Notes: generated by a model from the letters alone, not told the origin. A stretch of DNA of 64,000 bases from Sphingomonas faeni (GCF_030817315.1 NZ_JAUSZF010000004.1:1-64000); one strand, 5' to 3'. Shown: positions 16,837 to 26,552, numbered from the stretch's first letter. Numbers and translations: made by a program.

Positions 16837-17562
16837 ATGAGCGAACAAGAAAAGCGGAACACGATCCAGGCCGCGCGGGTGTATCTGAGGGTCAGCACGG
16901 AAGAGCAGGATCTCGCGCGCCAGGAAGCGATCGTCGCCGGCGCGCGGGCGGCCGGTTTCTATGTGGCGGCGGTTTACTGGGAAAAGGCATCGGGCGCTCG
17001 GCCGGACCGGCCGGAACTGCTGCGCATGGTTGCCGACCTTCAGCCGGGTGAGGTGGTCGTCGCGGAGAAGATCGACCGGATTAGTCGTCTGCCACTGGCT
17101 GAAGCGGAATTATTGGTGGCGACGATCAGAGGGAAGGGGGCTCGGCTTGCGGTGCCGGGGATTGTCGACCTCTCCGATCTCGTCGCCGAGAGTTCCGGCG
17201 TTGCCCGGATCGTGCTCGAGGCTGTGCAGGAGATGCTACTACGATTAGCGCTCCAGACAGCACGCGATGATTACGTAACACGGCGCGAGCGCCAACGCGA
17301 AGGGATTGAGATTGCCAGGCGGGAAGGGCGGTACACCGGCCGCAAGCCCGACGTCGCCCATCACCGCCGCATTGTCGGCTTCGTGACGCGGGATGAGCAT
17401 AACGAGAACGGCGGAGTTGGCAGGATGCAGCATTGCGCAAGTCAAGCGAGTGACCGCGTTGCATCGGGCAAGGACAGCATCAGCATGCGGGGATGTGGCC
17501 GTGTTGGAAGAGGTGGCTTCGCCAGAGTTCGTGCTATCTCCAATACCGTCTTCCTCCGCTGA
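16837..17562 (+). pseudogene. Serine recombinase copy 1, catalytic domain intact, HTH frameshifted
   Basis: The 241-codon frame starts with a resolvase/invertase catalytic domain: YLRVSTEEQ with the nucleophilic serine, AEKIDRISRLPLAEAELLV, and the long helix REREGIEI-like region (RRERQREGIEIARREGRYTG). At about 17390 the frame is lost. The expected helix-turn-helix (MSITRTAELAGCSIAQVKRV) is still there but in another frame, while the annotated frame continues as nonsense (TRDEHNENGGVG). Comparison with copy 2 at 46008-46704, whose HTH is in frame, shows this clearly. Upstream DNA is similar in both copies. Confidence 0.8.
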
Positions 17563-17869
17563 CTGATCACGAGCGTTCCATCTTCACCCCTGTGTTGATG
17601 ATAAACGCCCCGGGTTTGCCGGACGCTCCAAACCCTGAAAGGTGGATCTTTATCGAAGACGATAACGAGTTTGACGGAGGCCTGGTGCACTATATTGCTC
17701 GTGGATATCAGTCGTTTGATATCTTCTCGCAACAGACCGCCGTAATTATCTGCCCTGCATGACTTGGGTATTAGTGCCAGTCTCTCCTTCAAGCATGCAT
17801 CAAAGCCCGGGGTATGGCTATCTCCATGCTAGGACCATGCTGCGCGAATTGATAAGATTGATAAGGCCA
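17563..17869. other. Intergenic stretch after the recombinase
   Basis: About 300 bases between the broken recombinase and the convergent 3' end of rhaT. An 89-codon plus-strand frame overlaps it but shows no start signal or known domain. It marks the left boundary of the sugar-catabolic block. No terminator stem was recognised. Confidence 0.4.
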
Positions 17870-18958
17870 CTATTCAACACCAAGTTTGTTGCCATAGCCA
17901 ATGATGACGGTCGCGACGACCAATAGCCCAATCCCGGTCCAGACGAGTGTGCGGATTTGCCGCGGCGCATTCTTCCACTCCTGGAAAGCGAAGCCCCACA
18001 GCGTGCCGAATATGATGATCGAGGCCATGTGGAGCGTCCAACTGGAAAACCCGAATCTTCCCATTTGGCTTTCGCCCATCGTGTAGAAGAAGAACTGAAA
18101 ATACCAGGCGGCACCCCCCACCGCGCACAACAGATAGTTGCGCGCCAAGGGCATCTTCCGCGCAGAGGCGGGAACCGCCTCGATCGCGTGCGCGGCGCGG
18201 CCGAACCATTGGCTGGCACTGCCGTTGCGTACGATTAGTATCGTGCACCAAGTCGTGTTCGTCAGCAGCCCGCCGAACATGACGAAACACAGCACGGGCA
18301 GGCCTGTCCAAAGCGGACCGGTGCCCGCCGCGGCCGACAGCGCTTTGATAGGCTCGCCCGCGGCCAAGCCAAAGGCAAAGCAGGACGACATGATGCCAGA
18401 GAAGACGGCGACAGCGATGCCCCTGCGAAAATCGAACTCACTGATCGCCTCGCGCTTCTGGTCGAGCGACAGCAACCCGTCCTTTTTGGCACCCGCGACG
18501 GCTACCACGACGATGCCCGCCAGGGTAACGATCAAGCCGAGAAGGATAATTCGCCCCGAGGCCGTTGCCAGCAACTTCTCATGGAAATCGCCCTGAACGA
18601 TCGGCGGAATAAGCGTGCCGAATACCGTGCACAGTCCCAATACTACTGCCATGCCCAGCGATAGCCCGAGATAGCGCATCGTGAGTCCATAGGTGAGCCC
18701 ACCGAACCCCCATAATATACCGAATATAATGCACATGCCGGCTACCGATCCGGGGACCTGGGCCACGACACCGCCTAAGTCCTCAGTGCGTACCCAGGCG
18801 AAGAACCATGGGGCGACTAGCCAAGAAACGATGCCGCCGGTGAGCCAGTAGATTTCCCAGGACCAGCGCTTCACGCTTCGATAGGGCACGTAGAAACTCG
18901 CCGATGCCAAGCCTCCAAGCCAGTGAAACAGTACGCCGAGCAGAGGATTGGCACCCAT
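17870..18958 (-). CDS. rhaT: L-rhamnose:proton symporter
   Basis: A 362-residue inner-membrane carrier with about ten helices, of the RhaT family. It starts NPLLGVLFHWLGGLASASFY and contains the family features YGLTMRYLGLSLGMAVVLGL, CTVFGTLIPPI and, near the end, the long WYFQFFFYTMGESQMGRFGF segment typical of RhaT. It brings L-rhamnose (or L-lyxose) into the cell with H+. It is the last gene of the minus-strand rhamnose operon, 37 bases after the mutarotase gene. With an L-rhamnose mutarotase and L-rhamnonate dehydratase alongside, the substrate assignment is firm. Confidence 0.9.
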   Translation of the reverse strand: MGANPLLGVLFHWLGGLASASFYVPYRSVKRWSWEIYWLTGGIVSWLVAPWFFAWVRTEDLGGVVAQVPGSVAGMCIIFGILWGFGGLTYGLTMRYLGLSLGMAVVLGLCTVFGTLIPPIVQGDFHEKLLATASGRIILLGLIVTLAGIVVVAVAGAKKDGLLSLDQKREAISEFDFRRGIAVAVFSGIMSSCFAFGLAAGEPIKALSAAAGTGPLWTGLPVLCFVMFGGLLTNTTWCTILIVRNGSASQWFGRAAHAIEAVPASARKMPLARNYLLCAVGGAAWYFQFFFYTMGESQMGRFGFSSWTLHMASIIIFGTLWGFAFQEWKNAPRQIRTLVWTGIGLLVVATVIIGYGNKLGVE

Positions 18959-18995
18959 GATAATCTCCTAGTCACCCGTCGAGCGCGGGCTCGCT

Positions 18996-19310
18996 TCAAT
19001 CGAGGTGAAAAACGGTATCGAGCGCGATGCTGACCGGCGATCCATCGGCGTTCGTCTCCAACAACGAAGCCATCGACTCCCACCAACGGCGCATCACCGG
19101 GCGCGTGTGCAGCGCCTCCATCGCCTGATCGTCGGTGCACCACATCGTGGTGAACAGCGCATCGGTCTCGGCGTCGTGTTGGATCGAATAGTCCCGCGGC
19201 CCAGCGGCCTTCAGCGTTTGGACCAACTCGGGCCAGATCTCGTCGTGACGCTGGCGATAGACCTGAAGATGGCCGGGCTTGAGCTGCATCTTAAAGGCAA
19301 TTTTTTTCAT
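18996..19310 (-). CDS. rhaM: L-rhamnose mutarotase
   Basis: A 104-residue protein of the rhamnose mutarotase (DUF718) family, starting KKIAFKMQLKPGHLQVYRQR. The pattern HDEIWPELVQTLKAAGPRDY, LFTTMWCTDD and RRWWESMASLLETNADG matches RhaM, which interconverts alpha and beta anomers of L-rhamnose so that the dehydrogenase sees the right form. Full length. Four bases separate it from the upstream lactonase gene, so the two are co-transcribed. A second, divergent family member at 53981-54337 serves the other deoxy-sugar locus. Confidence 0.9.
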   Translation of the reverse strand: MKKIAFKMQLKPGHLQVYRQRHDEIWPELVQTLKAAGPRDYSIQHDAETDALFTTMWCTDDQAMEALHTRPVMRRWWESMASLLETNADGSPVSIALDTVFHLD

Positions 19311-19314
19311 CGTG

Positions 19315-20223
19315 TCAGAGTTTCAGGCCGAGCCGGTACACGCGGTTCGCGTTGCCGCCGAACATCGCCCGGCGCTCATCGAGCGAAAAGTCTGCGACGA
19401 TCGCGTGATAGGCGTCGAGATGTGCGTCGAACGGCGCGAACAGCTTGTTGGTCGGGCTGTCGCTCGCGAAGAGGCAGCGCTCGACGCCGAAGATGTCGAT
19501 CGCTTCCAGCAGGTAGGGACGGATCTGCTCCACGGTCCACTGCCGGTGGATGAAACCGACGCCCGACAACTTCGTGGCTACGTGCGGATATTGCGCGAGA
19601 GCCCGCATCCCATGCCGCCAGCGGGTCAGTCCTTCGGGATCAGAGGGGATAGGCATGCCGACGTGATTGATTATGACAGGGATATCGGAATGCCGTGCGA
19701 TCAGCGGTGCGAGACCCGCCATCTGGCCGGCATAGCATTGCAGATCGTAGGACAGGTTGTGGCGCGCAAGTGCACCGAAGCCGGCCCACCAGCCATCGTT
19801 CTGCGTCACGTCGCCCGGCAAATAGGTCCGTATCGGATTGACATGCCAATTGACGATCTGACGGATGCCCCGGACATGGGGGTGCGAGGCATGGCGCTCC
19901 AGCAACGCTTCTACCTTGGGATCGTCGAGTGGAGCGAAGGCGACGATGGCGCTCGGCAGGCCGCGGGTGACTGCCAGTTCCTCCAGCCAGCGCGTCTCGT
20001 CGAGCGCTTGGGTCGGGTCGGCGCCGGCATCTATGTGGACGATGCCGCGCACGTCCCAACGCCGTGCGTCGGCCAAGTAATCATCGATCAGATAGTCGTG
20101 TGCGATCGATGCTGTACTGCCGTTGGGCCCGCTGCCGTCGAATGGAGGGGTCAGCCAGGGATAGCGGATCGACGCGAGGTCCCAGAGGTGGACATGCGCA
20201 TCGACGAACGGAATGATGTCCAT
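19315..20223 (-). CDS. L-rhamnono-gamma-lactonase (amidohydrolase family)
   Basis: A 302-residue amidohydrolase of the COG3618 type. The metal-binding DAHVHLWD lies at residues 8-15; later ligands are in VIINHVGMPIP and the aspartate of FASDSPTNKL. Family members hydrolyse sugar lactones (L-fuconolactone, L-rhamnonolactone, LigI-type substrates). Placed between the SDR gene and the mutarotase gene in this operon, it is the expected second step of the Sphingomonas L-rhamnose route (LRA2): lactone to L-rhamnonate. The family is sure; the substrate is inferred from context. Confidence 0.85.
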   Translation of the reverse strand: MDIIPFVDAHVHLWDLASIRYPWLTPPFDGSGPNGSTASIAHDYLIDDYLADARRWDVRGIVHIDAGADPTQALDETRWLEELAVTRGLPSAIVAFAPLDDPKVEALLERHASHPHVRGIRQIVNWHVNPIRTYLPGDVTQNDGWWAGFGALARHNLSYDLQCYAGQMAGLAPLIARHSDIPVIINHVGMPIPSDPEGLTRWRHGMRALAQYPHVATKLSGVGFIHRQWTVEQIRPYLLEAIDIFGVERCLFASDSPTNKLFAPFDAHLDAYHAIVADFSLDERRAMFGGNANRVYRLGLKL

Positions 20224-20286
20224 GAAAGTCCTCTCCGGACGGCCTTGCTCTCTTCTTCAGGAGAGCATCGGGCGAGCGTGGATGGC

Positions 20287-21036
20287 TCAGAAGGTGGTGC
20301 GGCCACCCGAGGTGTCGAACGTCGAAGCGGTGGTGAAACTGCACTCCTCGCTTGCCATGAAGCACACCATGGCCGCGGTTTCCTCCACCTCACCCAAGCG
20401 ACCCATCGGGATCTTGCCGCGCATATAATCGACCTGCGCAGGCGGGAGTTGGGCAAGGATCGGGCTCTCGAAGGTGGCCGGGGTCACCGCGTTGACGATC
20501 ACGCCCTTGGTCGCGAGTTCCTTGCCAAGCGACTTGGTAAGTCCGATCACGCCGGCCTTGGATGCTGAATACGCCGAAGCGTTGGGATTGCCCTCTTTGC
20601 CGGCGACCGAGGCCACGTTGACGATCCGGCCATAGCCGTTTTCGATCATGAACGGCACGATCGCGCGGCAGCAGTAGAACAGGCCGTTGAGGTTGATGTC
20701 CATCACCCGCAGCCAGCTCTCGATCGGATATTCGTCAACCGGCGCGGTCGCGCCAGTGATCCCGGCGGACGCAACGAGGATGTCGATCTTGCCGAGCACG
20801 GCGTGCGAGGCCGCGGCGGTGCTGGCGACCGCGGACTGGTCCGACACGTCGAGCGCGAACACGCCGGTTGCTCCGATTTCGGCCTTTGTTGCCTCGAGCG
20901 CTTCCTCATTCACGTCCCACAACACCACGTTTGCGCCCTCGGCCACCAGCCGCTTGGCGGTTGTCCTGCCCAGGCCCGAAGCGCCGCCGGTGACGATGGC
21001 AGTCCGCCCGGCAAAACGTCCCGCGAAACCGCTCAT
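20287..21036 (-). CDS. 2-keto-3-deoxy-L-rhamnonate 4-dehydrogenase (SDR)
   Basis: A 249-residue classical short-chain dehydrogenase. TGGASGLGR (residues 16-24) binds NAD(P); the catalytic Ser is in VASVAGKEGN, and the Tyr and Lys in YSASKAGVIGLTKSLGKEL. It starts with ATGA overlapping the stop of the FAH hydrolase gene. In the modified L-rhamnose pathway described in Sphingomonas (LRA5) this step oxidises 2-keto-3-deoxy-L-rhamnonate before hydrolytic cleavage. The adjacency to an FAH hydrolase is the key argument for that rather than a generic SDR role. Confidence 0.82.
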   Translation of the reverse strand: MSGFAGRFAGRTAIVTGGASGLGRTTAKRLVAEGANVVLWDVNEEALEATKAEIGATGVFALDVSDQSAVASTAAASHAVLGKIDILVASAGITGATAPVDEYPIESWLRVMDINLNGLFYCCRAIVPFMIENGYGRIVNVASVAGKEGNPNASAYSASKAGVIGLTKSLGKELATKGVIVNAVTPATFESPILAQLPPAQVDYMRGKIPMGRLGEVEETAAMVCFMASEECSFTTASTFDTSGGRTTF

Positions 21037-21896
21037 ACGCTATGCTCCAACGCAAATGCCACGACGTTCTGGCGCTGCTCGCCAAGCTTGGTGACGCCGA
21101 GGTGCATGGTGTCGCCAGCCTTGAGGAAAATCGCGCTCGGCTTCTGGCCTTCGCCGACGCCCGGCGGCGTGCCGGTGATCAGCAGGTCGCCCGGGTGCAG
21201 CGTGATGAAGCGGCTGACATAAGCAATGCATTCTGCAACCGGGAAGATCATCGTTCGGGTGTTGCCGGTCTGCCGTCGCGTGCCGTTGACGTCTAGAAAC
21301 ATGTCGAGCGCCTGAACATCACCGACCTCGTCGGGGGTGACGAGCCAAGGGCCGGTCGGGCCGAACGTGTCGCAGCCCTTGCCCTTGTCCCACTGGCTGC
21401 CGAGCTCCTTCTGGAAGGCGCGCTCGGAGACGTCGTTGACCAAGACGTAGCCAGCGACATGTTCGAGTGCGTCAGCCTGCTCGACGTAGCGGCAGGTCTT
21501 GCCGATGATGATGCCGAGCTCGACCTCCCAATCGGTCTTGAGCGAGTCCTTGGGGATCATTACCGGATCATTGGGGCCGGTGAGACACGAAATCGCCTTG
21601 GTGAAGAAGATCGGCTCAGGCGGCACGGGCAGGTTCGCTTCGGCAGCATGATCGGCATAGTTCAGCCCGACCGCGATGAACTTGCCAATGCCGTTTACCG
21701 GCACCCCGTAGCGTGCGCTCCCTTCGACCAGCGGCAACGACGCCGGATCGATCGCCTTCAGTTTCTCGATCTCAGCCAGCGTGACCGTGGTCGGCGTCAG
21801 GTCAGCGATCACGCCGGACAGGTCGCGGATGTTGCCGTCTGCATCGAGCAGCCCGGGCTTTTCCTGGCCCATGGGGCCGTAGCGCAAGAGCTTCAT
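21033..21896 (-). CDS. 2,4-diketo-3-deoxy-L-rhamnonate hydrolase (FAH family)
   Basis: A 287-residue fumarylacetoacetate-hydrolase-family protein. GLNYADHAAEANLP is the start of the FAH core; metal ligands are expected in WEVELGIIIG and VNDVSER, and the C-terminal TGTPPGVGEGQKPSAIFLKA closes the active site. Members of this clade cleave 2,4-diketo-3-deoxy sugar acids to pyruvate and L-lactate (LRA6). It lies nine bases after the rhamnonate dehydratase stop and overlaps the next gene by four. A paralogue with the same architecture sits at 48746-49603. Confidence 0.87.
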   Translation of the reverse strand: MKLLRYGPMGQEKPGLLDADGNIRDLSGVIADLTPTTVTLAEIEKLKAIDPASLPLVEGSARYGVPVNGIGKFIAVGLNYADHAAEANLPVPPEPIFFTKAISCLTGPNDPVMIPKDSLKTDWEVELGIIIGKTCRYVEQADALEHVAGYVLVNDVSERAFQKELGSQWDKGKGCDTFGPTGPWLVTPDEVGDVQALDMFLDVNGTRRQTGNTRTMIFPVAECIAYVSRFITLHPGDLLITGTPPGVGEGQKPSAIFLKAGDTMHLGVTKLGEQRQNVVAFALEHSV

Positions 21897-21905
21897 GACA
21901 TATCC

Positions 21906-23091
21906 TTAATGAGTGTAAGGGCGGTGAAGGGGCACGTCGGCGTTGAGCTCGACGCCGAAGCCCGGCTTGTCGAGCGCGCTCGCGCGCATCCGGCCGTTGA
22001 CAGGCACAGGCTCGCCGAGCAGCTGCGGTGCAAACATCGGCACCACCTCCGATGGTTCGGGATGCATCATCAGGAATTCGGCGAAGGGCGAATTATGACG
22101 CGTGATGACGAAATGATAGCTGTACACGCTCGACCCGTGCGGCACGACCATCTTGCCATGCGCGTCGGCAAGCGCCGAAATTTTGAGCAACTCGGTGACT
22201 CCGCCGCACCAGCCGACGTCGGGTTGGATGATGTCGCAGCATTCCATTTCGAGCAGCATGCGGAAGCCCCAGCGGGTCGCTTCATGCTCGCCGGTAGTGA
22301 CCAGCATACCCCTAGGCACGTTGCGTTTGAGTTCGGCATAACCCCAATAATCGTCGGGGCTCAGCGCTTCCTCGATCCACTTCAGGCCATGCTCGTGGCA
22401 GGCGATCGCCAGGCGGGTGGCATATTCGACGTCGAGCGCCATCCAGCAATCGAGCATCAGCCAGAAATCCGGGCCGACCTTCTCGCGCATGTCGGCGAGC
22501 GGTAGCGATGTTCTTGTGCAGCCCCTCGATGCCCTCGGCAGGCCCGTGGTGCAACGCCATCTTGCCGCCGATAAAGCCCATCTCCTTGGCCAGATCGGGG
22601 CGTGCACCCGTCGCATAAAATTGAAGTTCGTCACGTACCGCCCCGCCGAGCAGATGATAAACGGGCTCCTTGCGCAATTTGCCGAGCAGATCCCAGAGCG
22701 CCAGGTCGACGCCCGAGATCGCGTTGATCACTAGCCCCTTACGGCCGTAAAATTGGGTCGAGAAGTACATCTGATCCCAAATCTTCTCATACTCGGTCGG
22801 CGCGCGGCCTTCGAGAAAACGGGCAAGATGCTTTTCGACGATATAGGCCGCCGGCTCCCCCCCGGTAGTTACGGCGACGCCGATCGTGCCGTCCTCCGCT
22901 TCTATCTCGACGACCAGCGTCCCAAGCACGTTGATGCCGAAGCTGCGGCGGCTTTGGCGATATTCGGGATAACGGCTCATCGGCGTAGCGATATGGTCGT
23001 CGATCCAGTGCTGGCCGACTTGGTCGTGATAATCCGCGCCGCCGCCTTTTGCCACGAAAGCGCGTACATGCTTGATCTTGGATAACGCCAT
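21906..23091 (-). pseudogene. rhmD: L-rhamnonate dehydratase, single-base frameshift
   Basis: Two overlapping frames together give a full enolase-superfamily L-rhamnonate dehydratase, highly similar to what I remember of E. coli Rhm[61 protein letters not shown], then [40 protein letters not shown] and KPGFGVELN. The first frame fails at about 22500, where one extra base separates KNIAT from LADMREK. Without it the product would be about 394 residues with all metal ligands. The site is not a homopolymer, so a real mutation is plausible, though a sequencing error cannot be excluded. First gene of the minus-strand operon; start at the ATG at 23091. Confidence 0.85.
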
Positions 23092-23139
23092 GCCGCATCT
23101 CACCCTTCTGAGCCCGACAGGACAGGGGGCCCGGGCTTG

Positions 23140-23150
23140 CCACATTGTGG
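23140..23150. promoter_or_regulatory. Candidate operator between rhmD and the IclR gene
   Basis: CCACATTGTGG is a near-perfect inverted repeat in the 81-bp gap between the divergent rhmD operon and the IclR-family gene. An autoregulated IclR repressor binding here could control both directions. Single occurrence, no experimental support. Confidence 0.35.
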
Positions 23151-23172
23151 TAGGCTGATCTAAAGGATGAAA

Positions 23173-23976
23173 ATGATGGCGTCAATCGTACCCCGAACGA
23201 CCTCTGACCCTACTGACGGTCCTGCTGTCGGTGCAGGTAGTCAGACGCTGATGCGCGGCCTCGATGTGATCGAGGCCGTTGCGCACGATATGCTGACCTT
23301 GGGCGAACTCGCTGACCGCCTGGAGCTCACCAAGAGCACGACGCACCGTCTGGCGAGCGCGCTTGTCGACCGAGGATACCTGATCTTCACGCCGCGCTCT
23401 GGCTACCGGCTCGGCTCGAAATTGCTGGAACTGGGGCATCTGGCGCACCAGCAGGCCGATCTAATTCAGGTGGCGCGGCCGCATATCGAGGCACTCGCGG
23501 CTGACACAGAGGATACAGTTCATCTCGGCGTGCTTGATGCCGATCGCGCGCTATACCTAGACAAACTGCCGGGGCGTCGGCGGGTCAACATCTCTAGCCG
23601 CGTTGGGGATCGCCATCCGCTGACCTCCACGGGCCTCGGCAAGGCGCTGATGCTCGATCATCCGGAAAGCTTTTGGAGCGAGCGTTTCGCAGCGGATCAT
23701 GCCGACGGCGTGCCGACGGCGGATCGTGCCCTGTGGCACGAGAGGATGCGTGGCTATGTCGCGGCTGGACGGGCTTATGATCTCGAAGAAAACGAGGATC
23801 AAATCCGCTGCGTCGCCGCGCCGATCCGCGATGTTGCGGGCAAGGTGGTCGGCGCGATCAGCGTCTCGAGCGCGGCGCAATATATGGGCGACACTCGCAT
23901 GGAGGAGCTCGCCGCCAAAGTTTTAGGCGTGGCGCGCGCGATCAGCCACGATCTCGGCTGGGTGCCGAAACCATAA
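23173..23976 (+). CDS. IclR-family regulator of the rhamnose cluster
   Basis: About 267 residues. The N-terminal winged helix-turn-helix reads [20 protein letters not shown] and [20 protein letters not shown]; the C-terminal effector domain contains [20 protein letters not shown] and the conserved [20 protein letters not shown]. The start was set at the ATG at 23173, five bases after AAAGGA; an ATG at 23167 overlaps that ribosome binding site. It lies between the divergent halves of the L-rhamnose genes, so it is the probable pathway regulator, sensing a sugar acid or keto-acid intermediate. Repressor or activator cannot be decided. Confidence 0.88.
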   Translation: MMASIVPRTTSDPTDGPAVGAGSQTLMRGLDVIEAVAHDMLTLGELADRLELTKSTTHRLASALVDRGYLIFTPRSGYRLGSKLLELGHLAHQQADLIQVARPHIEALAADTEDTVHLGVLDADRALYLDKLPGRRRVNISSRVGDRHPLTSTGLGKALMLDHPESFWSERFAADHADGVPTADRALWHERMRGYVAAGRAYDLEENEDQIRCVAAPIRDVAGKVVGAISVSSAAQYMGDTRMEELAAKVLGVARAISHDLGWVPKP

Positions 23977-23990
23977 TCAGGAGTTTTGCC

Positions 23991-24752
23991 GTGTTGCTCG
24001 AAGGAAAGACCCTACTCGTCACCGGCGCTTCCGCCGGCATTGGCCGCGCAACGGCGATCGGCGCGGCCAGGCATGGTGCCGATGTCGCGATCAACTTTCA
24101 CTCGGATGATGCCAGCGCGGCCTCCTGCATCGCAGAGATCGAAAGCCTTGGCCGGAAGGGTGTGGCGATCAAGGGAGACGTCGCCGATCCCGATACTGCG
24201 AAGGATTTCGTCGCGCGCGCAACGGAGGCGCTTGGCCGAGTCGACGTTTTCGTCAACAACGCCGGGATTTGCCCGTTTCATGCCTTCCTCGATATGCCGG
24301 TCGAGACTCTGGAGCGCACCTTTCGCGTAAACCTTCACGGCGCCTATTACATGGTTCAGGCCGCGGCCAACCAGATGGTGAAGCAAGGGCAGGGGGGAGC
24401 GATCGTCGCGGTGTCGTCGATTTCTGCGCTCGTGGGCGGCGAGTTCCAGACCCATTACACGCCGACGAAAGCCGGCGTGCATTCACTAATGCAATCCGCG
24501 GCGATCGCACTTGGCAAACACGGCATTCGCTGCAATTCGGTGCTCCCCGGCACGATCTTGACCGACATCAACAAGGACGACCTCGCCGACGAGGGCAAGC
24601 GCAACTACATGGAAAAGCGCATTCCGCTCGGGCGGCTCGGCGCACCCGACGATCTGGCTGGCCCGATCATATTCCTCGCGTCGGACCTTGCCGCTTATGT
24701 GACGGGTGCGGCGCTGTTGGTCGACGGCGGCATGTTCGTAAATTTGCAATGA
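23991..24752 (+). CDS. L-rhamnose 1-dehydrogenase (SDR)
   Basis: A 253-residue short-chain dehydrogenase with GTG start and a good AGGAG upstream. [12 protein letters not shown] binds NAD(P), [15 protein letters not shown] follows strand 4, the catalytic Ser is in [12 protein letters not shown], and the Tyr/Lys in [12 protein letters not shown]. The run [15 protein letters not shown] and the ending [15 protein letters not shown] match what I recall of the characterised L-rhamnose dehydrogenase of Azotobacter vinelandii, so the assignment (LRA1, L-rhamnose to L-rhamnono-lactone) is stronger than for a typical SDR. It follows the IclR gene by 14 bases and overlaps the lactate dehydrogenase start as ATGA. 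Confidence 0.88.
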   Translation: MLLEGKTLLVTGASAGIGRATAIGAARHGADVAINFHSDDASAASCIAEIESLGRKGVAIKGDVADPDTAKDFVARATEALGRVDVFVNNAGICPFHAFLDMPVETLERTFRVNLHGAYYMVQAAANQMVKQGQGGAIVAVSSISALVGGEFQTHYTPTKAGVHSLMQSAAIALGKHGIRCNSVLPGTILTDINKDDLADEGKRNYMEKRIPLGRLGAPDDLAGPIIFLASDLAAYVTGAALLVDGGMFVNLQ

Positions 24753-25918
24753 GAAGGGCGGCCTCCGCGCTCGACTATCGCGAGCTTGCCCGGCGGCGGC
24801 TGCCGCATTTTCTGTTCGAATATATCGAAGGCGGATCCTATGCGGAGGTAACTCTGCGGCGCAACATCGCCGATCTCGAGGATATCGCGCTACGCCAGCG
24901 AGTGCTGAACGACGTGTCCTCGCTCGACCTCACGACCGAGCTGTTCGGACACAAGGTAGCGCTGCCGGTCGCGCTGGCACCGATCGGGTTGGCCGGAATG
25001 AATGCCCGCCGCGGCGAGGTTCAAGCGGCCCGCGCCGCGGAGGGCGCGGGCATTCCGTTCTGCCTGTCCACCGTGTCTGCGTGCCCGATCGACGAGGTTG
25101 CGCGCGGCACAAACGCGCCTTTCTGGTTCCAGCTCTACATGATCCGAGACCGCGGCTTCATGAAGGATTTGCTGGCACAGGCGAAGGTAGCGCGGTGTTC
25201 GGCGCTGGTGTTTACCGTCGACATGCCGGTGCCAGGGTCCCGCTACCGAGACTATCATTCGGGTCTGGCGGGGGCGGCCGGCCGGATAGGGGCGCTGCGC
25301 CGCATGTGGCAGGCGCTGACAAAGCCAGCTTGGGCTTGGGACGTCGGCGTGCATGGCCGTCCGCACCAGCTCGGCAACGTCGCCCCAGTGCTCGGAAAGA
25401 ACACCGGTCTGGAGGACTTCTTCGCTTGGATGCGCAATAACTTTGATCCGACAGTCAGTTGGAAAGACTTGGACTTCATCCGCGCCGAATGGGACGGACC
25501 TCTCATCATCAAGGGCATCCTCGATGCCGAAGATGCGAAAACCGCTGCGGCTGTCGGTGCTGACGGGATCGTGGTGTCCAATCATGGGGGCCGCCAGCTT
25601 GACGGCGTGCCATCCACGGCGCGCGCTTTGCCGCCGATCGCGGACGCGGTCGGTGACAGGCTGACCGTCCTGGCAGACGGCGGTATTCGTTCGGGCCTCG
25701 ACGTGGTGCGGATGCTGGCGCTGGGTGCGAAGGGCGTGCTGCTTGGACGGGCGTGGGTCTACGCACTTGCAGCGGGTGGAGAAGCGGGCGTCAGCCATGT
25801 CCTCAAACTGGTGGAAGCCGAAATACGCGTCGCGATGGCCTTAACGGGTTGCAAAAGCATTGAGGCGATCGACCGTCACGCGCTTGTGGAAGTTCAGACA
25901 CGACCCGCTTCTTGGTGA
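24749..25918 (+). CDS. lldD: FMN-dependent L-lactate dehydrogenase
   Basis: A 389-residue FMN-dependent alpha-hydroxy-acid dehydrogenase. [17 protein letters not shown] near the N-terminus, FQLYMIRDR, and the active-site signature [15 protein letters not shown] with catalytic His at residue 279 are all present; [19 protein letters not shown] and [12 protein letters not shown] bind the FMN phosphate. It oxidises L-lactate to pyruvate at the membrane. ATGA overlap with the rhamnose dehydrogenase gene ties it to this pathway, whose final cleavage is expected to yield pyruvate and L-lactate. It therefore turns both products into pyruvate. Confidence 0.9.
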   Translation: MRRAASALDYRELARRRLPHFLFEYIEGGSYAEVTLRRNIADLEDIALRQRVLNDVSSLDLTTELFGHKVALPVALAPIGLAGMNARRGEVQAARAAEGAGIPFCLSTVSACPIDEVARGTNAPFWFQLYMIRDRGFMKDLLAQAKVARCSALVFTVDMPVPGSRYRDYHSGLAGAAGRIGALRRMWQALTKPAWAWDVGVHGRPHQLGNVAPVLGKNTGLEDFFAWMRNNFDPTVSWKDLDFIRAEWDGPLIIKGILDAEDAKTAAAVGADGIVVSNHGGRQLDGVPSTARALPPIADAVGDRLTVLADGGIRSGLDVVRMLALGAKGVLLGRAWVYALAAGGEAGVSHVLKLVEAEIRVAMALTGCKSIEAIDRHALVEVQTRPASW

Positions 25919-26010
25919 AAAAAACGCATCGGTAATGGTTTGCGCCGTTGTCGAGGATGACCGAATAGGAATCACCTGCGCTGACGTGTCATCGTCAAAG
26001 TAAAAGTCGG

Positions 26011-26505
26011 TCACGCGCGCGCGGAGGCGAATGCGGCAGTGATCGGGTCGCGCATTGGCTTGAGACGGAACTCGGCGTCGAAGGGACAAGGCCACTTTGG
26101 CAGGCCATCAGCACGGGGGCGGAAGCCGCTAAGCCAGCTATAGCGTTCGCTCAGACCCCAGCACATGACGATGCTAGTTTGCGGGTAGGACAGCATCAGG
26201 TACTGATAGGCGCGTGAATGCGCCGCGACTTCCGCATCGCGCCGATCGATCGAAGTCCGCAGCGGATTGCCGTGTACATCCAACTCGATGACCAGCAGGT
26301 CCAATCCCATCCCTGTCACCGTTTCTAGTAAGTCGCGCCATGCGCGCTCGTCGACGGCGCCCAACCCTGTCGGGCTGTCGCTGTATTTACTGCTGAGATG
26401 GCTCTCGACGCCCAGCGCATCTACCGCCGTACCCCGCTTCTTAACGTCTTCGAGCAATTTGAGCACGGCAGTCCGGTGGACCGCCTCATCGCCCCGCCAG
26501 CCCAT
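26011..26505 (-). pseudogene. GH10 xylanase, C-terminal fragment
   Basis: The 164-residue frame corresponds to the last 45 percent of a family 10 endoxylanase: HRTAVLKLLEDVKKRGTAVD, ALGVESHLSS, then LLVIELDVHGNP with the nucleophile glutamate, and MCWGLSERYSWLSGFRPRAD. The first half, with the acid/base NE motif and the signal peptide, is missing. It aligns with the C-terminal half of the intact GH10 at 38445-39584. It lies just after the GH28 gene on the same strand. A relic of a duplicated xylanase gene. Confidence 0.8.
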
Positions 26506-26552
26506 CTAAACACTGTAGACGAGCAGCGCGCACCTACTGATTGTCCATGTTC

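Noticed and set aside
17493..17762. An 89-codon frame after recombinase copy 1
   Set aside because: No start signal, no domain, and its first part overlaps the recombinase in another frame. It was left as intergenic.
19279..20568. A 429-codon plus-strand frame across the lactonase and SDR genes
   Set aside because: It is the antisense shadow of two clearly recognised genes; it has no domain, and high-GC DNA commonly leaves the opposite strand open.
21459..22505. A 348-codon plus-strand frame
   Set aside because: Antisense to the FAH hydrolase and rhmD; no recognisable protein features.
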